This document shows, one piece after another, positions 51,565 through 60,494 of a stretch of 64,000 nt of DNA. Source of the stretch: Candidatus Butyricimonas faecavium (lineage in GTDB: Bacteria; Bacteroidota; Bacteroidia; Bacteroidales; Marinifilaceae); the NCBI GenBank assembly GCA_944321125.1, contig CALUKD010000002.1:62001-126000 (forward strand). Reading direction: 5' to 3'. The position numbers were made by a program, and so were the translations under genes. Numbering within the stretch: the first letter of the stretch is position 1; every line of letters starts with the position of its first letter. The notes beneath the pieces are model-generated. The model was given only the letters and a program-made list of their open reading frames with translations. It was not told the origin of the DNA and did not search any database.

Positions 51565-52752
51565 ATGAAAATAAAAAGAGAAGCAAAATTAGCCTTGACT
51601 GCATTGGCTGCGGTTTTTATCTTGATTTGGGGAATAAATTTCTTGAAAGGTTCGTCCCTATTTGAATCCAAAAGTACATTTTATGGTGTGTATGATAGTG
51701 TGGAAGGGTTGAAAGTGTCCAGTGGCGTTATTTATCGAGGATATCAGGTAGGACAGGTAATTTCGATTCAATTTGAGGGAGAAAGGTTTGATCGGGTGCT
51801 TGTGAAGTTTTCTGTGAATAAAGGGTTGGAGTTACCTTCAAACACATTGGCTATGATTCAGAGTGCTGATTTAATGGGTTCAAAAGTCATTGCATTGGTG
51901 CCGGGTGATTCCCAAGAGTCTGCGGTAAGTGGAGATACTTTGCGGTCCCAAGTGGAGCGTGGACTTATGGAGCAGGTAAGCCAGCAAATGTTGCCATTGA
52001 AACAGAAAGCCGAGCGTTTGTTGGGATCGTTGGATTCTGTGATGTTAATTGTTCAAGGGTTATTTAATGAAGAGACAAAAAAGAATTTAAGTAATAGTTT
52101 CGGAAGTATTGATCGAACATTGCGTAATTTGGAGGGAGCCTCTGGAAATTTAGATACTTTAATACAAGGGGAGTCCACAAGAATTAGTTCTATTTTACAG
52201 GATGTAAATAGTATCACTAGTAATTTGAGAAATAATAATGAGGAAATTTCTAGTATTTTAAGTAATGTGTCTGCGATAAGTGATTCTTTACGACAGGCAA
52301 ATTTGCATCAGACATTGGTGAGCCTAGACTGTATTTTGGCTACAACCGATTCGATAATGAATAAAATGAATAGAGGTGAGGGAACGATAGGTGCGCTTTT
52401 AAATGATAATGATCTCTATTATAATTTGAACCAAGTGAGTGAAAACTTGAATCGTTTATTGGTAGAGTTTAGGTATAACCCGAAACGCTTTATAAGTCTT
52501 TCTTTGATTGATTTTTCTTCAGGGAAAAATGCTCTTGAAGAATATGGAGTGGTGATTTTTGAGTCATCCAAAAGATTGAATATTGATTCTGAATTGTATG
52601 TTCAAAATCCAGGATTAAAGGAAATTAAGTATAAAGATAAATATCTTTATGTCATTGATAGCTATAAGAAATTGAAAGTGGCTCAGCGGAAATTAGGTGA
52701 TGTTATAAAGCGTTATAATGACGCTTATATTGTTAAAATTGATTTTATTTGA
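51565..52752 (+). CDS. mlaD: MlaD/MCE-family protein
   Basis: A single N-terminal membrane helix (residues about 8-28) is followed by an MCE domain (FYGVYDSVEGLKVSSGVIYRGYQVGQV...MGSKVIALVPG) and a long helical C-terminus. MCE proteins form rings that carry phospholipids between the membranes. mlaE and mlaF are not in this window. The amiC-mlaD pair next to lptD is conserved in Bacteroidota. Length 395 aa is longer than E. coli MlaD (183 aa), because of the helical tail. Confidence 0.88.
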   Translation: MKIKREAKLALTALAAVFILIWGINFLKGSSLFESKSTFYGVYDSVEGLKVSSGVIYRGYQVGQVISIQFEGERFDRVLVKFSVNKGLELPSNTLAMIQSADLMGSKVIALVPGDSQESAVSGDTLRSQVERGLMEQVSQQMLPLKQKAERLLGSLDSVMLIVQGLFNEETKKNLSNSFGSIDRTLRNLEGASGNLDTLIQGESTRISSILQDVNSITSNLRNNNEEISSILSNVSAISDSLRQANLHQTLVSLDCILATTDSIMNKMNRGEGTIGALLNDNDLYYNLNQVSENLNRLLVEFRYNPKRFISLSLIDFSSGKNALEEYGVVIFESSKRLNIDSELYVQNPGLKEIKYKDKYLYVIDSYKKLKVAQRKLGDVIKRYNDAYIVKIDFI

Positions 52753-53123
52753 AAAATAGAATTATTCTAAATAATAATCTCTGAAGCCTGATTTTATTAA
52801 CATAAAAATGAAGTTTGAAGAATCAAAAAAATATAGCGTACTTCATTTTTCCCCCTTAGATATTAAAGCTTTATCCCTAGGATTGGTTAATTAAGATGTT
52901 ACGTTTATGTTAAGAATTTATTACAAAATAGAGAGGCTTGTTAATTGTATTGTTTGGTGGATAAACTATTGATTATCATTGTTGTATATCTAAATAATTG
53001 ATATCTAAAACGTAAGCAAGAAACGATAAAAACAAGTGAAAGTGTTATTTTTTTTCCAATATTTTTTTTCGAATTTAGCGTTCCATTTCCTAGAAATGAG
53101 ATAGGGATCTAAATAATAGATAA
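52753..53123. other. 371-bp AT-rich region upstream of dnaA
   Basis: No gene is seen. Besides the hairpin at 52804-52850, it has a GGTGGATAA (reverse complement TTATCCACC, one mismatch from a DnaA box) at about 52959-52967, a TTATTAACA and a TTATCCCTA, both two mismatches away. There are long A/T runs. This could hold a replication origin or dnaA operator, but three weak boxes are not enough to call one. Confidence 0.35.
52804..52850 (+). terminator. Possible terminator after mlaD
   Basis: Perfect 11-bp arms AAAAATGAAGT (52804-52814) and ACTTCATTTTT (52840-52850) with a 25-base loop, about 50 bases after the mlaD stop. The large loop and low GC make it a weak candidate. Confidence 0.45.
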
Positions 53124-54551
53124 ATGAAAAGGGATTGTAAAAGTGTTTGGTCGGAATGTCTAGACTTGATCAAGGAGCAAGTGCTACCAAGAACGTTTAA
53201 AACTTGGTTTGCACCGATTCGTGCATTGAGTTTCAAAGATGATGTGTTGACAATTCAAGTGCCGAGTCAATATGTTTATGAATGTTTGGAAGAGCACTTC
53301 GTAGATATTTTGAGAAAAGCAGTTCGTTCTGCTATTGGTCCGAATGCTAAACTTGAATATTCAGTTGTGGTAGAAGAGAGCCATCCTCGAGATCCTCTTT
53401 CCGTGACGATGCCTTCCAATAACATGAAAAAGGTAGAACCGAATACGGTGTATGTAAATAGTAAACCGGATAGTGTTGCTCCTAAAAATCCTTTTGAGCG
53501 TAATAATAATCGTTTACAGATAGATCCTCAATTAAATCCTTCTTACACCCTAGATAGTTATATTGAGGGAAGTTGTAATCGATTGGCAAAGTCTGCAGCC
53601 GTGGCTATTGCACAAAATCCGGGTGGTACGGCTTTTAATCCCTTTTTAATATATGGGGGATCTGGGTTAGGAAAAACTCATTTAGCGCAAGCTATCGGTA
53701 TGGAGGTTAAACAAAATTACCCCAACAAAGTTGTGTTGTATGTGACCACGAATGTTTTTCAGACTCAATTTACGGAAGCTGTACGTAAGAACGAGATAAA
53801 TGATTTCTTACATTTCTATCAATTAATTGACGTATTGATTTTGGATGATATTCATGAACTGGCCGGTAAGACTGCCACTCAAAATACATTCTTCCATATA
53901 TTTAATCACTTACATCAGTCTGGAAAGCAATTAATATTGACATCTGATCGTTCTCCGGCAGAGTTGAGTGGTTTGGAAGAACGTTTACTTTCTCGGTTCC
54001 GTTGGGGATTGTCTGCTGAGATAAAAGTTCCTGATTTTGAAACTCGTATGGAAATTGCTCGTTTTAAAGCGCACAAAGATGGTATAGACTTTTCGGACGA
54101 GGTGTTGGAATATATCTGTAAATATGTAAGTAATAATGTACGGGAATTGGAGGGGGCGATGATTTCTTTACTGGCTCAAGCAACTTTTAATCATAAGGAC
54201 CTTACAATTGATGTGGTGAAAGATATTTTGAGTAAAATGGTAAAGAATCAGAAGGTCGAGTTAACCGTGGAACATATTCAACAAGTTGTTTGCAATCATT
54301 TTAACATGAAGCCGGAAATGTTACAAGAAAAAACGAGGAAGCGAGAAGTTGTTCAAGCTCGTCAGTTGGCAATGTATTTCAGTAAGACTTACACGAATGC
54401 ATCGTTAGCATACATCGGTAAACAAATCGGTAAAAAGGATCACACAACCGTGTTATATGCTTGTAAGGCTGTTACTGATCTGATGGAAACTGATCGTGCT
54501 TTTAAAGCTCAAGTGGAGGAAATACAAAAAAAACTTTATTGTCGTAACTAA
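53124..54551 (+). CDS. dnaA: Chromosomal replication initiator DnaA
   Basis: It binds DnaA boxes and melts the origin. Domain I covers residues 1-80 (WSECLDLIKEQVLPRTFKTWFAPI), the AAA+ core holds Walker A (YGGSGLGKTHLAQAIG, residues about 178-193) and Walker B (VLILDDIHELAG), and the C-terminal helix-turn-helix has NASLAYIGKQIGKKDHTTVLYACK, the DnaA-box reader. At 475 aa it is intact. dnaN and recF are not adjacent; mlaD precedes it, and a YigZ-family gene follows directly. Confidence 0.97.
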   Translation: MKRDCKSVWSECLDLIKEQVLPRTFKTWFAPIRALSFKDDVLTIQVPSQYVYECLEEHFVDILRKAVRSAIGPNAKLEYSVVVEESHPRDPLSVTMPSNNMKKVEPNTVYVNSKPDSVAPKNPFERNNNRLQIDPQLNPSYTLDSYIEGSCNRLAKSAAVAIAQNPGGTAFNPFLIYGGSGLGKTHLAQAIGMEVKQNYPNKVVLYVTTNVFQTQFTEAVRKNEINDFLHFYQLIDVLILDDIHELAGKTATQNTFFHIFNHLHQSGKQLILTSDRSPAELSGLEERLLSRFRWGLSAEIKVPDFETRMEIARFKAHKDGIDFSDEVLEYICKYVSNNVRELEGAMISLLAQATFNHKDLTIDVVKDILSKMVKNQKVELTVEHIQQVVCNHFNMKPEMLQEKTRKREVVQARQLAMYFSKTYTNASLAYIGKQIGKKDHTTVLYACKAVTDLMETDRAFKAQVEEIQKKLYCRN

Positions 54552-54566
54552 TTGTTGAATTCCTTT

Positions 54567-55166
54567 ATGAAGGAGGATAAATATAGAACTGTAAATACGA
54601 CTGCCGAGGGCTTGTATAAGGAAAAAGGTAGTCGTTTTATTTCTTTTATTTATCCCGTGAAATCCGAAGAAGAGATTAAAGATATTATTATTGGGCTTAA
54701 AACGAAATATTATGATGCCCGTCATCATTGTTATGCTTACTGTTTAGGCGCAAACCGGGAGCGTTTCCGGGCGAATGATGACGGAGAACCTTCTTCCACG
54801 GCAGGTAAACCTATTCTTGGACAGATTATTTCTAGTGATTTATCTAACGTGCTTATCGTGGTAATCCGGTATTTCGGGGGAATTAAGTTAGGAGTATCTG
54901 GTCTGATACAAGCTTATAAAGAAGCTGCTGCCGATGCCATTAATCATGCAGAAATTGTGGAGCGTACAGTGGATGAGATTATTCACATACGTTTTACTTA
55001 TATTGTGATGAACGACGTAATGAAAGTGTTGAAAGAAGAAGGTCCGGACATTTTATCCCGGAATTTTGAGATGGAATGTGAGATGACGTTGTCTATCAGA
55101 CAGAAAAATATGTCTCACCTTAGGGAACGTTTGCTAAAGATAGAGTCATTGAGTATTGAAGAATAG
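54567..55166 (+). CDS. YigZ/IMPACT family protein
   Basis: A 199-residue protein with the UPF0029 signature YDARHHCYAYCLGANRERFRANDDGEPSSTAGKPIL and the glycine-rich VVIRYFGGIKLGVSGLIQAYKEAA. Eukaryotic IMPACT inhibits Gcn2; the bacterial role is not settled. I start at ATG 54567; a TTG directly after the dnaA stop (54552) is possible. It is likely co-transcribed with dnaA, since 15 bases separate them. Confidence 0.88.
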   Translation: MKEDKYRTVNTTAEGLYKEKGSRFISFIYPVKSEEEIKDIIIGLKTKYYDARHHCYAYCLGANRERFRANDDGEPSSTAGKPILGQIISSDLSNVLIVVIRYFGGIKLGVSGLIQAYKEAAADAINHAEIVERTVDEIIHIRFTYIVMNDVMKVLKEEGPDILSRNFEMECEMTLSIRQKNMSHLRERLLKIESLSIEE

Positions 55167-55229
55167 CTGGAATACTTTTCCTTGTACGGAATTTCTTATA
55201 TTATTTTTTGTAAAAAATCCTCTTATTTT

Positions 55230-55260
55230 TTTGGGAGTTCAGATGGAATTACTATCTTTG
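55230..55260 (+). promoter_or_regulatory. Promoter of tRNA-Lys
   Basis: TTTG (55230-55233), 19 bases, TATCTTTG (55253-55260): a perfect consensus promoter, 28 bases before the tRNA. Confidence 0.82.
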
Positions 55261-55288
55261 CAACCGCAATTGAGAAACACAATTGAAG

Positions 55289-55361
55289 GATTCAGTAGCT
55301 CAGCCGGTAGAGCACAACACTTTTAATGTTGGGGTCCTGGGTTCGAGTCCCAGCTGGATCA
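55289..55361 (+). tRNA. tRNA-Lys (anticodon TTT)
   Basis: The acceptor stem GATTCAG (55289-55295) pairs with CTGGATC (55354-55360), one T-G wobble, discriminator A at 55361. The anticodon stem CAACA/TGTTG encloses CTTTTAA, anticodon TTT (55322-55324). The T arm is CTGGGTTCGAGTCCCAG. CCA is not encoded. An IS element and a gene-poor stretch lie downstream. Confidence 0.96.
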
Positions 55362-55375
55362 CAATTTTATTTTAC

Positions 55376-55412
55376 AACCCGCTAAAACATAACAAGTTGT
55401 AGCGGGTTTTTC
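55376..55412 (+). terminator. Terminator after tRNA-Lys
   Basis: AACCCGCTA (55376-55384) pairs perfectly with TAGCGGGTT (55400-55408) over a 15-base loop, then a T run. Confidence 0.85.
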
Positions 55413-55488
55413 TTTAGGAGTTTTATATACAAGTTTACAGTTAAATGATCATGTATTAAAATTTATTTCATATTTTCCAGCTCTTGGA

Positions 55489-56768
55489 GATAGTGTTTCC
55501 AAAAGTGTGTAAATTCTTTCTTTTTTCATGCTTGCAAAATTATAAATAGTTCAATAAAATAATCTTGATTCTAAAAAATTATAAATTGGGTACTTGTAAA
55601 TATCGGCCTTTTGAGCCACCGTTCCCATGAGCAGGATGACGGCTTGCGGGTTTGGCATGGCGCCCCTCATGTTTATGACCCTCTTGTAATCCCTGTTCAA
55701 CCTTTCGATCCAGTTTGTCGTGTAAATCATGCCCCTGATTTCTCTTTCATACTTGAAGTACGTGAAATAGAACCTGTACCTGTCGTGGCAATATCTTTTC
55801 AAGACGGGATAACTTTTCTGCCACCTGGCAATAAACTCTTTAAATTTTAGAAAAGCCTTTTCCGGGGAGATCTCCCACTGGTCAGGAGCGCAAATTTGTT
55901 TAAGTTCTTCCAGCACTTGTTTCTTGTCCCTTGGTTTGACCTTTCCCGCGATATTCCTTTTCAGGTGCACGGTACATAGCTGTAGATCCGCACGCGGGAA
56001 AGTATCCGCCAGTACATTTTCAATGCCGGGGAGCCCGTCACACACCAGGAGGTTAACCTCCTGGACCCCTCTTGCTTTTAGATCCTCGAACACGTCTTTC
56101 CAGTTCGTGGCACTTTCCACGGGGAAGTTCACGACGGTCAGCACTTCCCTTGTCCGGTCTTCTTTCACCCCTAAAACGGTGTAATAGGCCTCGTTGGACA
56201 CGGCGTCATCTCGACGGGTGAGAACATAAGTGGCGTCGATGTAAATTACCGGGTAACGGGAGTCGAGTCCACGTCCTAGCCACAGGCGAACATCCTCGCG
56301 AGCCGTGTTCAACAAGCGACTAACCTGGCTTTTGCTGTAATGCTTACCGTAAAATTGCTCGTAAATTTTACCCACCTGTTCCGTGGTTAAACCACTACAA
56401 TAAAGGCTACTCACTAGCTTTTGTGCTTCTTCTTCCTGGTCTTTCAACACGCCAAGCAACATCGGGTAAAAATGACTATTACGGCTACGCGGAACTCGAA
56501 GTTCAAAAATTTTACCCCCGTGGCAGACTCGGCGCCCTCGAAAACCGTTACTCACGTCTGATAACGCCTCGTTGTGAAGACTCCGTTCCGAGAGCATCAA
56601 GCTCTCTAAACCTTGTTTGACCAAGCCTTGAAGACCTGATTCGCCATTTGTAATTTCAGAAATTATTTCCGAGATTTGTTCATGTGTAAATTCCATAAGG
56701 ATTCATTTTTGAAAGTTTCTATACAAAAATAAAAAATTGGGGATTTACACACTTTTTGAAACACTATC
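55489..56768 (-). mobile_element. IS256-family insertion sequence, second type (about 1280 bp)
   Basis: The ends are inverted repeats sharing GATAGTGTTTC, one mismatch, then AAAAGTGTGTAAAT (left 55489 onward, right ending at 56768). One intact transposase lies inside. No matching direct repeats flank it: the left flank reads CTCTTGGA and the right flank CTAAATTT. So the target duplication was lost, or one side was rearranged later. Confidence 0.82.
55551..56696 (-). CDS. IS256-family transposase (second element)
   Basis: A 381-residue mutator-type transposase with catalytic Asp154 (IYIDATYV), Asp220 (LVCDGLPGIE) and Glu331 (TTNWIERLNRDYKR), and CTVHLKRNI typical of the family. Reading frame is intact. 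It differs from the first element in sequence and in its inverted repeats. Higher GC than neighbouring core genes points to transfer. Confidence 0.95.
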   Translation of the reverse strand: MEFTHEQISEIISEITNGESGLQGLVKQGLESLMLSERSLHNEALSDVSNGFRGRRVCHGGKIFELRVPRSRNSHFYPMLLGVLKDQEEEAQKLVSSLYCSGLTTEQVGKIYEQFYGKHYSKSQVSRLLNTAREDVRLWLGRGLDSRYPVIYIDATYVLTRRDDAVSNEAYYTVLGVKEDRTREVLTVVNFPVESATNWKDVFEDLKARGVQEVNLLVCDGLPGIENVLADTFPRADLQLCTVHLKRNIAGKVKPRDKKQVLEELKQICAPDQWEISPEKAFLKFKEFIARWQKSYPVLKRYCHDRYRFYFTYFKYEREIRGMIYTTNWIERLNRDYKRVINMRGAMPNPQAVILLMGTVAQKADIYKYPIYNFLESRLFY

Positions 56769-57403
56769 CTAAATTTCGCCTCGGAAAGTTCACTCGCTAC
56801 CTGCCGAACGTGGATAACTCGAAAACACTTTACGCTCACGTGGCAACCAAATTCACCGTAAAGCAGTATATGAATTGCCTTCCATTATTGTTAGAGGATA
56901 GTCCATCTTTTCGTTATGGTTTCCCTACCCTTGCGCTATATCATGAACATAGCATAAACATAGCAACTACATAACATGAACACTGACCAGTGTACATGTT
57001 CCGTTCGTGTTATGTTGGAACTCTGTTGATGCCCGCGGGCAGGGGTAGAGGAAGGATTAGCAGGGGGCGGGCCTCCCCCGTGTAAGAGAAAGTTTTTGGC
57101 CAGTATGTCCCCATGCCATTGATTACAATTTAAACTGGAATCTCGTTATCACTTCTACGGCCAACAGGGAAAATCTTCACCGGTTCTTACCGTCAGAAAT
57201 AAAAAAGAAAACTTACATACACTTGGGAACCTTACTCGCTTGATTGCTGTAGAATTGTGTATGATTTCCTGTTTTTTCTATTTAAAAAGTTACTTTATAG
57301 CTAAAAAATGAAAAGGTATTTTTAAGGAGACTAAACAATTTGAGTTTAGGGTAGATGGACGTGATGGGTAGAAATACTTCAAACTTTTTATTGGGTATAA
57401 ATG
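56769..57403. other. Gene-poor stretch beside the second IS (possible element remnant)
   Basis: About 635 bases with no convincing gene. Composition differs from the usual AT-rich intergenic DNA: a GC-rich patch at about 57025-57080 contains GCCCGCGGGC and a GGGGG/CCCCC hairpin. Short repeated words such as ATGAACATAGC and ATAAACATAGC occur at 56941-56970. An open frame from 56756 (72 codons) begins inside the IS end and has no protein signal. It may be the remains of a larger element next to tRNA-Lys; I could not name it. Confidence 0.45.
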
Positions 57404-57440
57404 AAAAACGTCCGGCAATTATACCCGGACGTTTTCTTTT
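57404..57440. terminator. Terminator of the M16 peptidase gene
   Basis: AAAACGTCCGG (57405-57415) pairs with CCGGACGTTTT (57425-57435) over a 9-base loop, with A or T runs on both sides. It lies 20 bases after the peptidase stop on the reverse strand. Confidence 0.88.
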
Positions 57441-57460
57441 ATATAAATTGCAACCTGCTT

Positions 57461-60277
57461 TTATTTTGATTTTGGTTGGAAGATTATATCAACAACATCA
57501 GCACCCTTAAATAATTTCTGAGTGAATTTCTTCACGTCTTTGGTTGTGATCTTGTCAATAATATCATCGAAGTTTTTGGGGTCAGTTATATCGATTCCAC
57601 GAAGATAATAAGTTTGAAGTGCGCTCATCCAATATGCATTGTGAGGTTTGCTTTGTTCGTTATTTTTCTTCAGGATAGTAGTTACCTTGTCTATTTCTTC
57701 TTGAGTCGGGCCTTCTTTCATTAATTTGTCGATTTCGGCATAGATTAATGATTTCAAGTGTTCAGCTTTATCCGGATCGCAATCGAAACTCATGGTCATA
57801 CTGTAGCTTTCATACGGTTCTTTAGAAGAGCCTGCTTGAACACCTACACCATAAGTTCCACCTTCTTTTTCACGGATATTGGTTAGGTACCTTTGATCCA
57901 TAACTCCTCTTAAGATATTCAAGCAAAGATTGTCGTGAATACTTGTTTTCATTTCTTTGGAGAAGTTGGTGATAACGGTCGACTTCGGAGTCGTTAACTC
58001 TAGCTCGATGACTTTTTCAGTTTTTCCTTTCGGACCTCTTACTTTCCGGTCGATCCAGTTTTCTTTCCGGTTATAAGATTTTACAGATCCTAGGTATTTT
58101 TCAACTAGCGGTTTAACCGTTTCTGCATCTATATTACCTACGATGAAGAACGTGAAGTCACTGATATCTTTAATACGATCGCGGTAAATCTCTTCAATTT
58201 GTTCAATACTGATTTTATCTAAGAAATCTTTTCCAAATGATAATGTTCTTGGACTATAATTGCTCATGATCTTGCTTACAGAGTCTTGCATAATCTTTTG
58301 AGGATTATTGCTAGAATTCTCGATTGCGGCATAATTACGTTGCATCATGGTCTGATGAGCTTCTTTGTCGAAACGAGGTTTCTCGAAACGTAGGTAAATC
58401 AATTGCATTAAAGTTTCGAAATCCTTTGGAGTAGATGCTCCACCAACGGATTCAGAAAGCCCACTAATACTAACACCCGCTTGTGCTTGTTTTCCTGTTA
58501 ATAATTTTCTTAAGGTAATGGCATCATAATCGCCTAATCCGTAAGCTCCGATGAATTGATCGGTAACCATGGCAGAAGCTAATTTGTCTACATCGTATAA
58601 TGAGGTACCACCTTTACTATAAGAAACTACTTGTACTTGATCTTTTTCGTAATCTGCTTTACGGAATACTATTTTTGCCCCGTTTTCTAATGTCCATTCT
58701 TCAGCATCGAATTGAGGCAATTTTTTGGTAGCAATGATCTTGGAACCTTTTAGGTCTTCTGTGATTAAAGCTGCGTCTGCTGTCTGATCTTTATAGGGCT
58801 CTAAATTAGAATTTTCAACTTTATCTAGAGCGGCAATAGCTTCTTCTTTCGTGATGTGTTTAACTCCTTCGGACGGTCCTTGTACCACGATGACCATATT
58901 TTTCCGGTTAAGGTATTTTTTGGCTAAGGCTGAAACTTCATCCACGGTAATGGTTGGGATAATGTTTTTAGCAAAATTATAATAGTAATCAAAGTCAACG
59001 ATTGGTTCTCCTTCTAAGAAGTTGGCTTGCATTTCACTGATATAATCTTCAGAAGTTGTTTTATCTTTCTGTTTGTAAGCAGATTCTAATCCTACTAACA
59101 TGTTGGTTTTTGCTCTTTCAAGCTCACCCTCAGTGAATCCGAATTTTTTTACTCTTTCATTTTCACGATAAATAGCTTCTAATGCTTCAGCTTCTTCATT
59201 TGGTTTTGCTGTAGTTGAAATAATATAGGTGTTCCAACCTCTTACAATATTACCTCCAAATCCAGCTTGAGCAGAGATGAAAGGAGGATTACCTTTCTGA
59301 AGTAATTCAGAAACACGTTGTCCTAACATGGTGTTGTAGAAAGATTGAAGAATACCGTTTTTCAAATATTGATGATTCTTTTCTTCTTTAGTTGGAGCTG
59401 GGTATTTAATATATACACTAACAGAAGATTGAGTTAACTCTTTGTCCGTTGCACATACAAAATAAATTTCATCATGCGGGTTCACTGTGAAATTTTCTCT
59501 CTTGGCCGGGTTTACCGGAGTTGGGATTTTGGAGAATAATTCTTTTACTTTTTTCTCCATTTGATCTACATCGAAATCTCCAACAACAGCAATAGCCTGT
59601 AAATCCGGACGATACCATTTGTGATAGTAATCACGGAGAGTTTGGTATTTGAAATTTTTGATGATATTCAAATCTCCGATAACATCTCTTACAGCATATT
59701 TAGAATCCTTTAATAATACTGGCATGATTTGATTACGAACGCGGAATCCAGCGTTTCTTCTGGTTCTCCACTCTTCGGAAATAACGCCTCTTTCCCCGTC
59801 GATCTCTTCATCAACTAATAAAAGGTAATGAGACCAATCGTGAAGTACTAGTAAGCAAGTATCTAACAAATCAGGATTAGTTGTAGGAACTTCGCTGATG
59901 TTGTAAACCGTTTCGTCTTGTGCTGTGTAAGCGTTTACATTTCTTCCGAATTCAACACCATGTTTTTCCAACATATTGGTGATACCTTTTCTGCCTGGGA
60001 AGTGTTTGGTCCCGTTAAATGCCATATGCTCCAAAAAGTGGGCCAAACCGTTTTGATCGTCATTTTCCAAAATTGCTCCTACATTTTGGATGATGTAAAA
60101 ACTTGCTCTTTCTTTGGGTTCCGCATTATGGCGGATGTAATAAGTTAGTCCATTAGCAAGTTTCCCGATGCGGACGTTCGGATCCATCGGAAGTGGTGCT
60201 TTCATATCATACTGGGCGAATAGGCTAGAGCTGATTAATGCCAGTAAAGCACACACGATTAATAATTTTTTTGCCAT
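57461..60277 (-). CDS. M16-family zinc metallopeptidase
   Basis: A signal peptide (residues 1-22, ending SLFAQ) leads a 938-residue periplasmic protein. The inverted zinc motif HFLEH is near residue 82, with the third ligand Glu about 75 residues on (EEIDGERGVISEEW). Four M16 domains are present; the second half lacks the motif, as usual for pitrilysin-like enzymes. It should degrade peptides or small proteins in the periplasm. Reverse-strand TATATTTG (60319-60312) is its -7 element, with an inverted repeat at 60346-60363 upstream. Confidence 0.92.
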   Translation of the reverse strand: MAKKLLIVCALLALISSSLFAQYDMKAPLPMDPNVRIGKLANGLTYYIRHNAEPKERASFYIIQNVGAILENDDQNGLAHFLEHMAFNGTKHFPGRKGITNMLEKHGVEFGRNVNAYTAQDETVYNISEVPTTNPDLLDTCLLVLHDWSHYLLLVDEEIDGERGVISEEWRTRRNAGFRVRNQIMPVLLKDSKYAVRDVIGDLNIIKNFKYQTLRDYYHKWYRPDLQAIAVVGDFDVDQMEKKVKELFSKIPTPVNPAKRENFTVNPHDEIYFVCATDKELTQSSVSVYIKYPAPTKEEKNHQYLKNGILQSFYNTMLGQRVSELLQKGNPPFISAQAGFGGNIVRGWNTYIISTTAKPNEEAEALEAIYRENERVKKFGFTEGELERAKTNMLVGLESAYKQKDKTTSEDYISEMQANFLEGEPIVDFDYYYNFAKNIIPTITVDEVSALAKKYLNRKNMVIVVQGPSEGVKHITKEEAIAALDKVENSNLEPYKDQTADAALITEDLKGSKIIATKKLPQFDAEEWTLENGAKIVFRKADYEKDQVQVVSYSKGGTSLYDVDKLASAMVTDQFIGAYGLGDYDAITLRKLLTGKQAQAGVSISGLSESVGGASTPKDFETLMQLIYLRFEKPRFDKEAHQTMMQRNYAAIENSSNNPQKIMQDSVSKIMSNYSPRTLSFGKDFLDKISIEQIEEIYRDRIKDISDFTFFIVGNIDAETVKPLVEKYLGSVKSYNRKENWIDRKVRGPKGKTEKVIELELTTPKSTVITNFSKEMKTSIHDNLCLNILRGVMDQRYLTNIREKEGGTYGVGVQAGSSKEPYESYSMTMSFDCDPDKAEHLKSLIYAEIDKLMKEGPTQEEIDKVTTILKKNNEQSKPHNAYWMSALQTYYLRGIDITDPKNFDDIIDKITTKDVKKFTQKLFKGADVVDIIFQPKSK

Positions 60278-60345
60278 ACGAATTATTTTAATGTTTTAGT
60301 GTTTGTGTCTGCAAATATAATAAATGTAAGTAATTTTGTTCTGAT

Positions 60346-60363
60346 ACGTTAATTCTTTAACGT
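60346..60363. promoter_or_regulatory. Possible operator (inverted repeat)
   Basis: ACGTTAA (60346-60352), TTCT, TTAACGT (60357-60363): a perfect 7-bp inverted repeat just upstream of the expected -33 region of the M16 gene. Such spacing fits a dimeric regulator site. The regulator is unknown. Confidence 0.4.
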
Positions 60364-60494
60364 TAATTTAGGGGTTAAATGTGAAAATAGGGAAAAATAG
60401 AGGGGTTTTTAGATTATTTAGAACGGTTCGTTGTTAATGGGGTTTAACTTATCTAGGCGTTTTTCGTATATGCTTGTAAAAGTTTGAGAAAGAT

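Noticed and set aside
56756..56974. Forward open frame of 72 codons beside the second IS
   Set aside because: It starts inside the IS inverted repeat and shows no protein family signal.
55354..57403. Integration att site at the tRNA-Lys 3' end
   Set aside because: No second copy of the tRNA 3' end was found in the following 2 kb.
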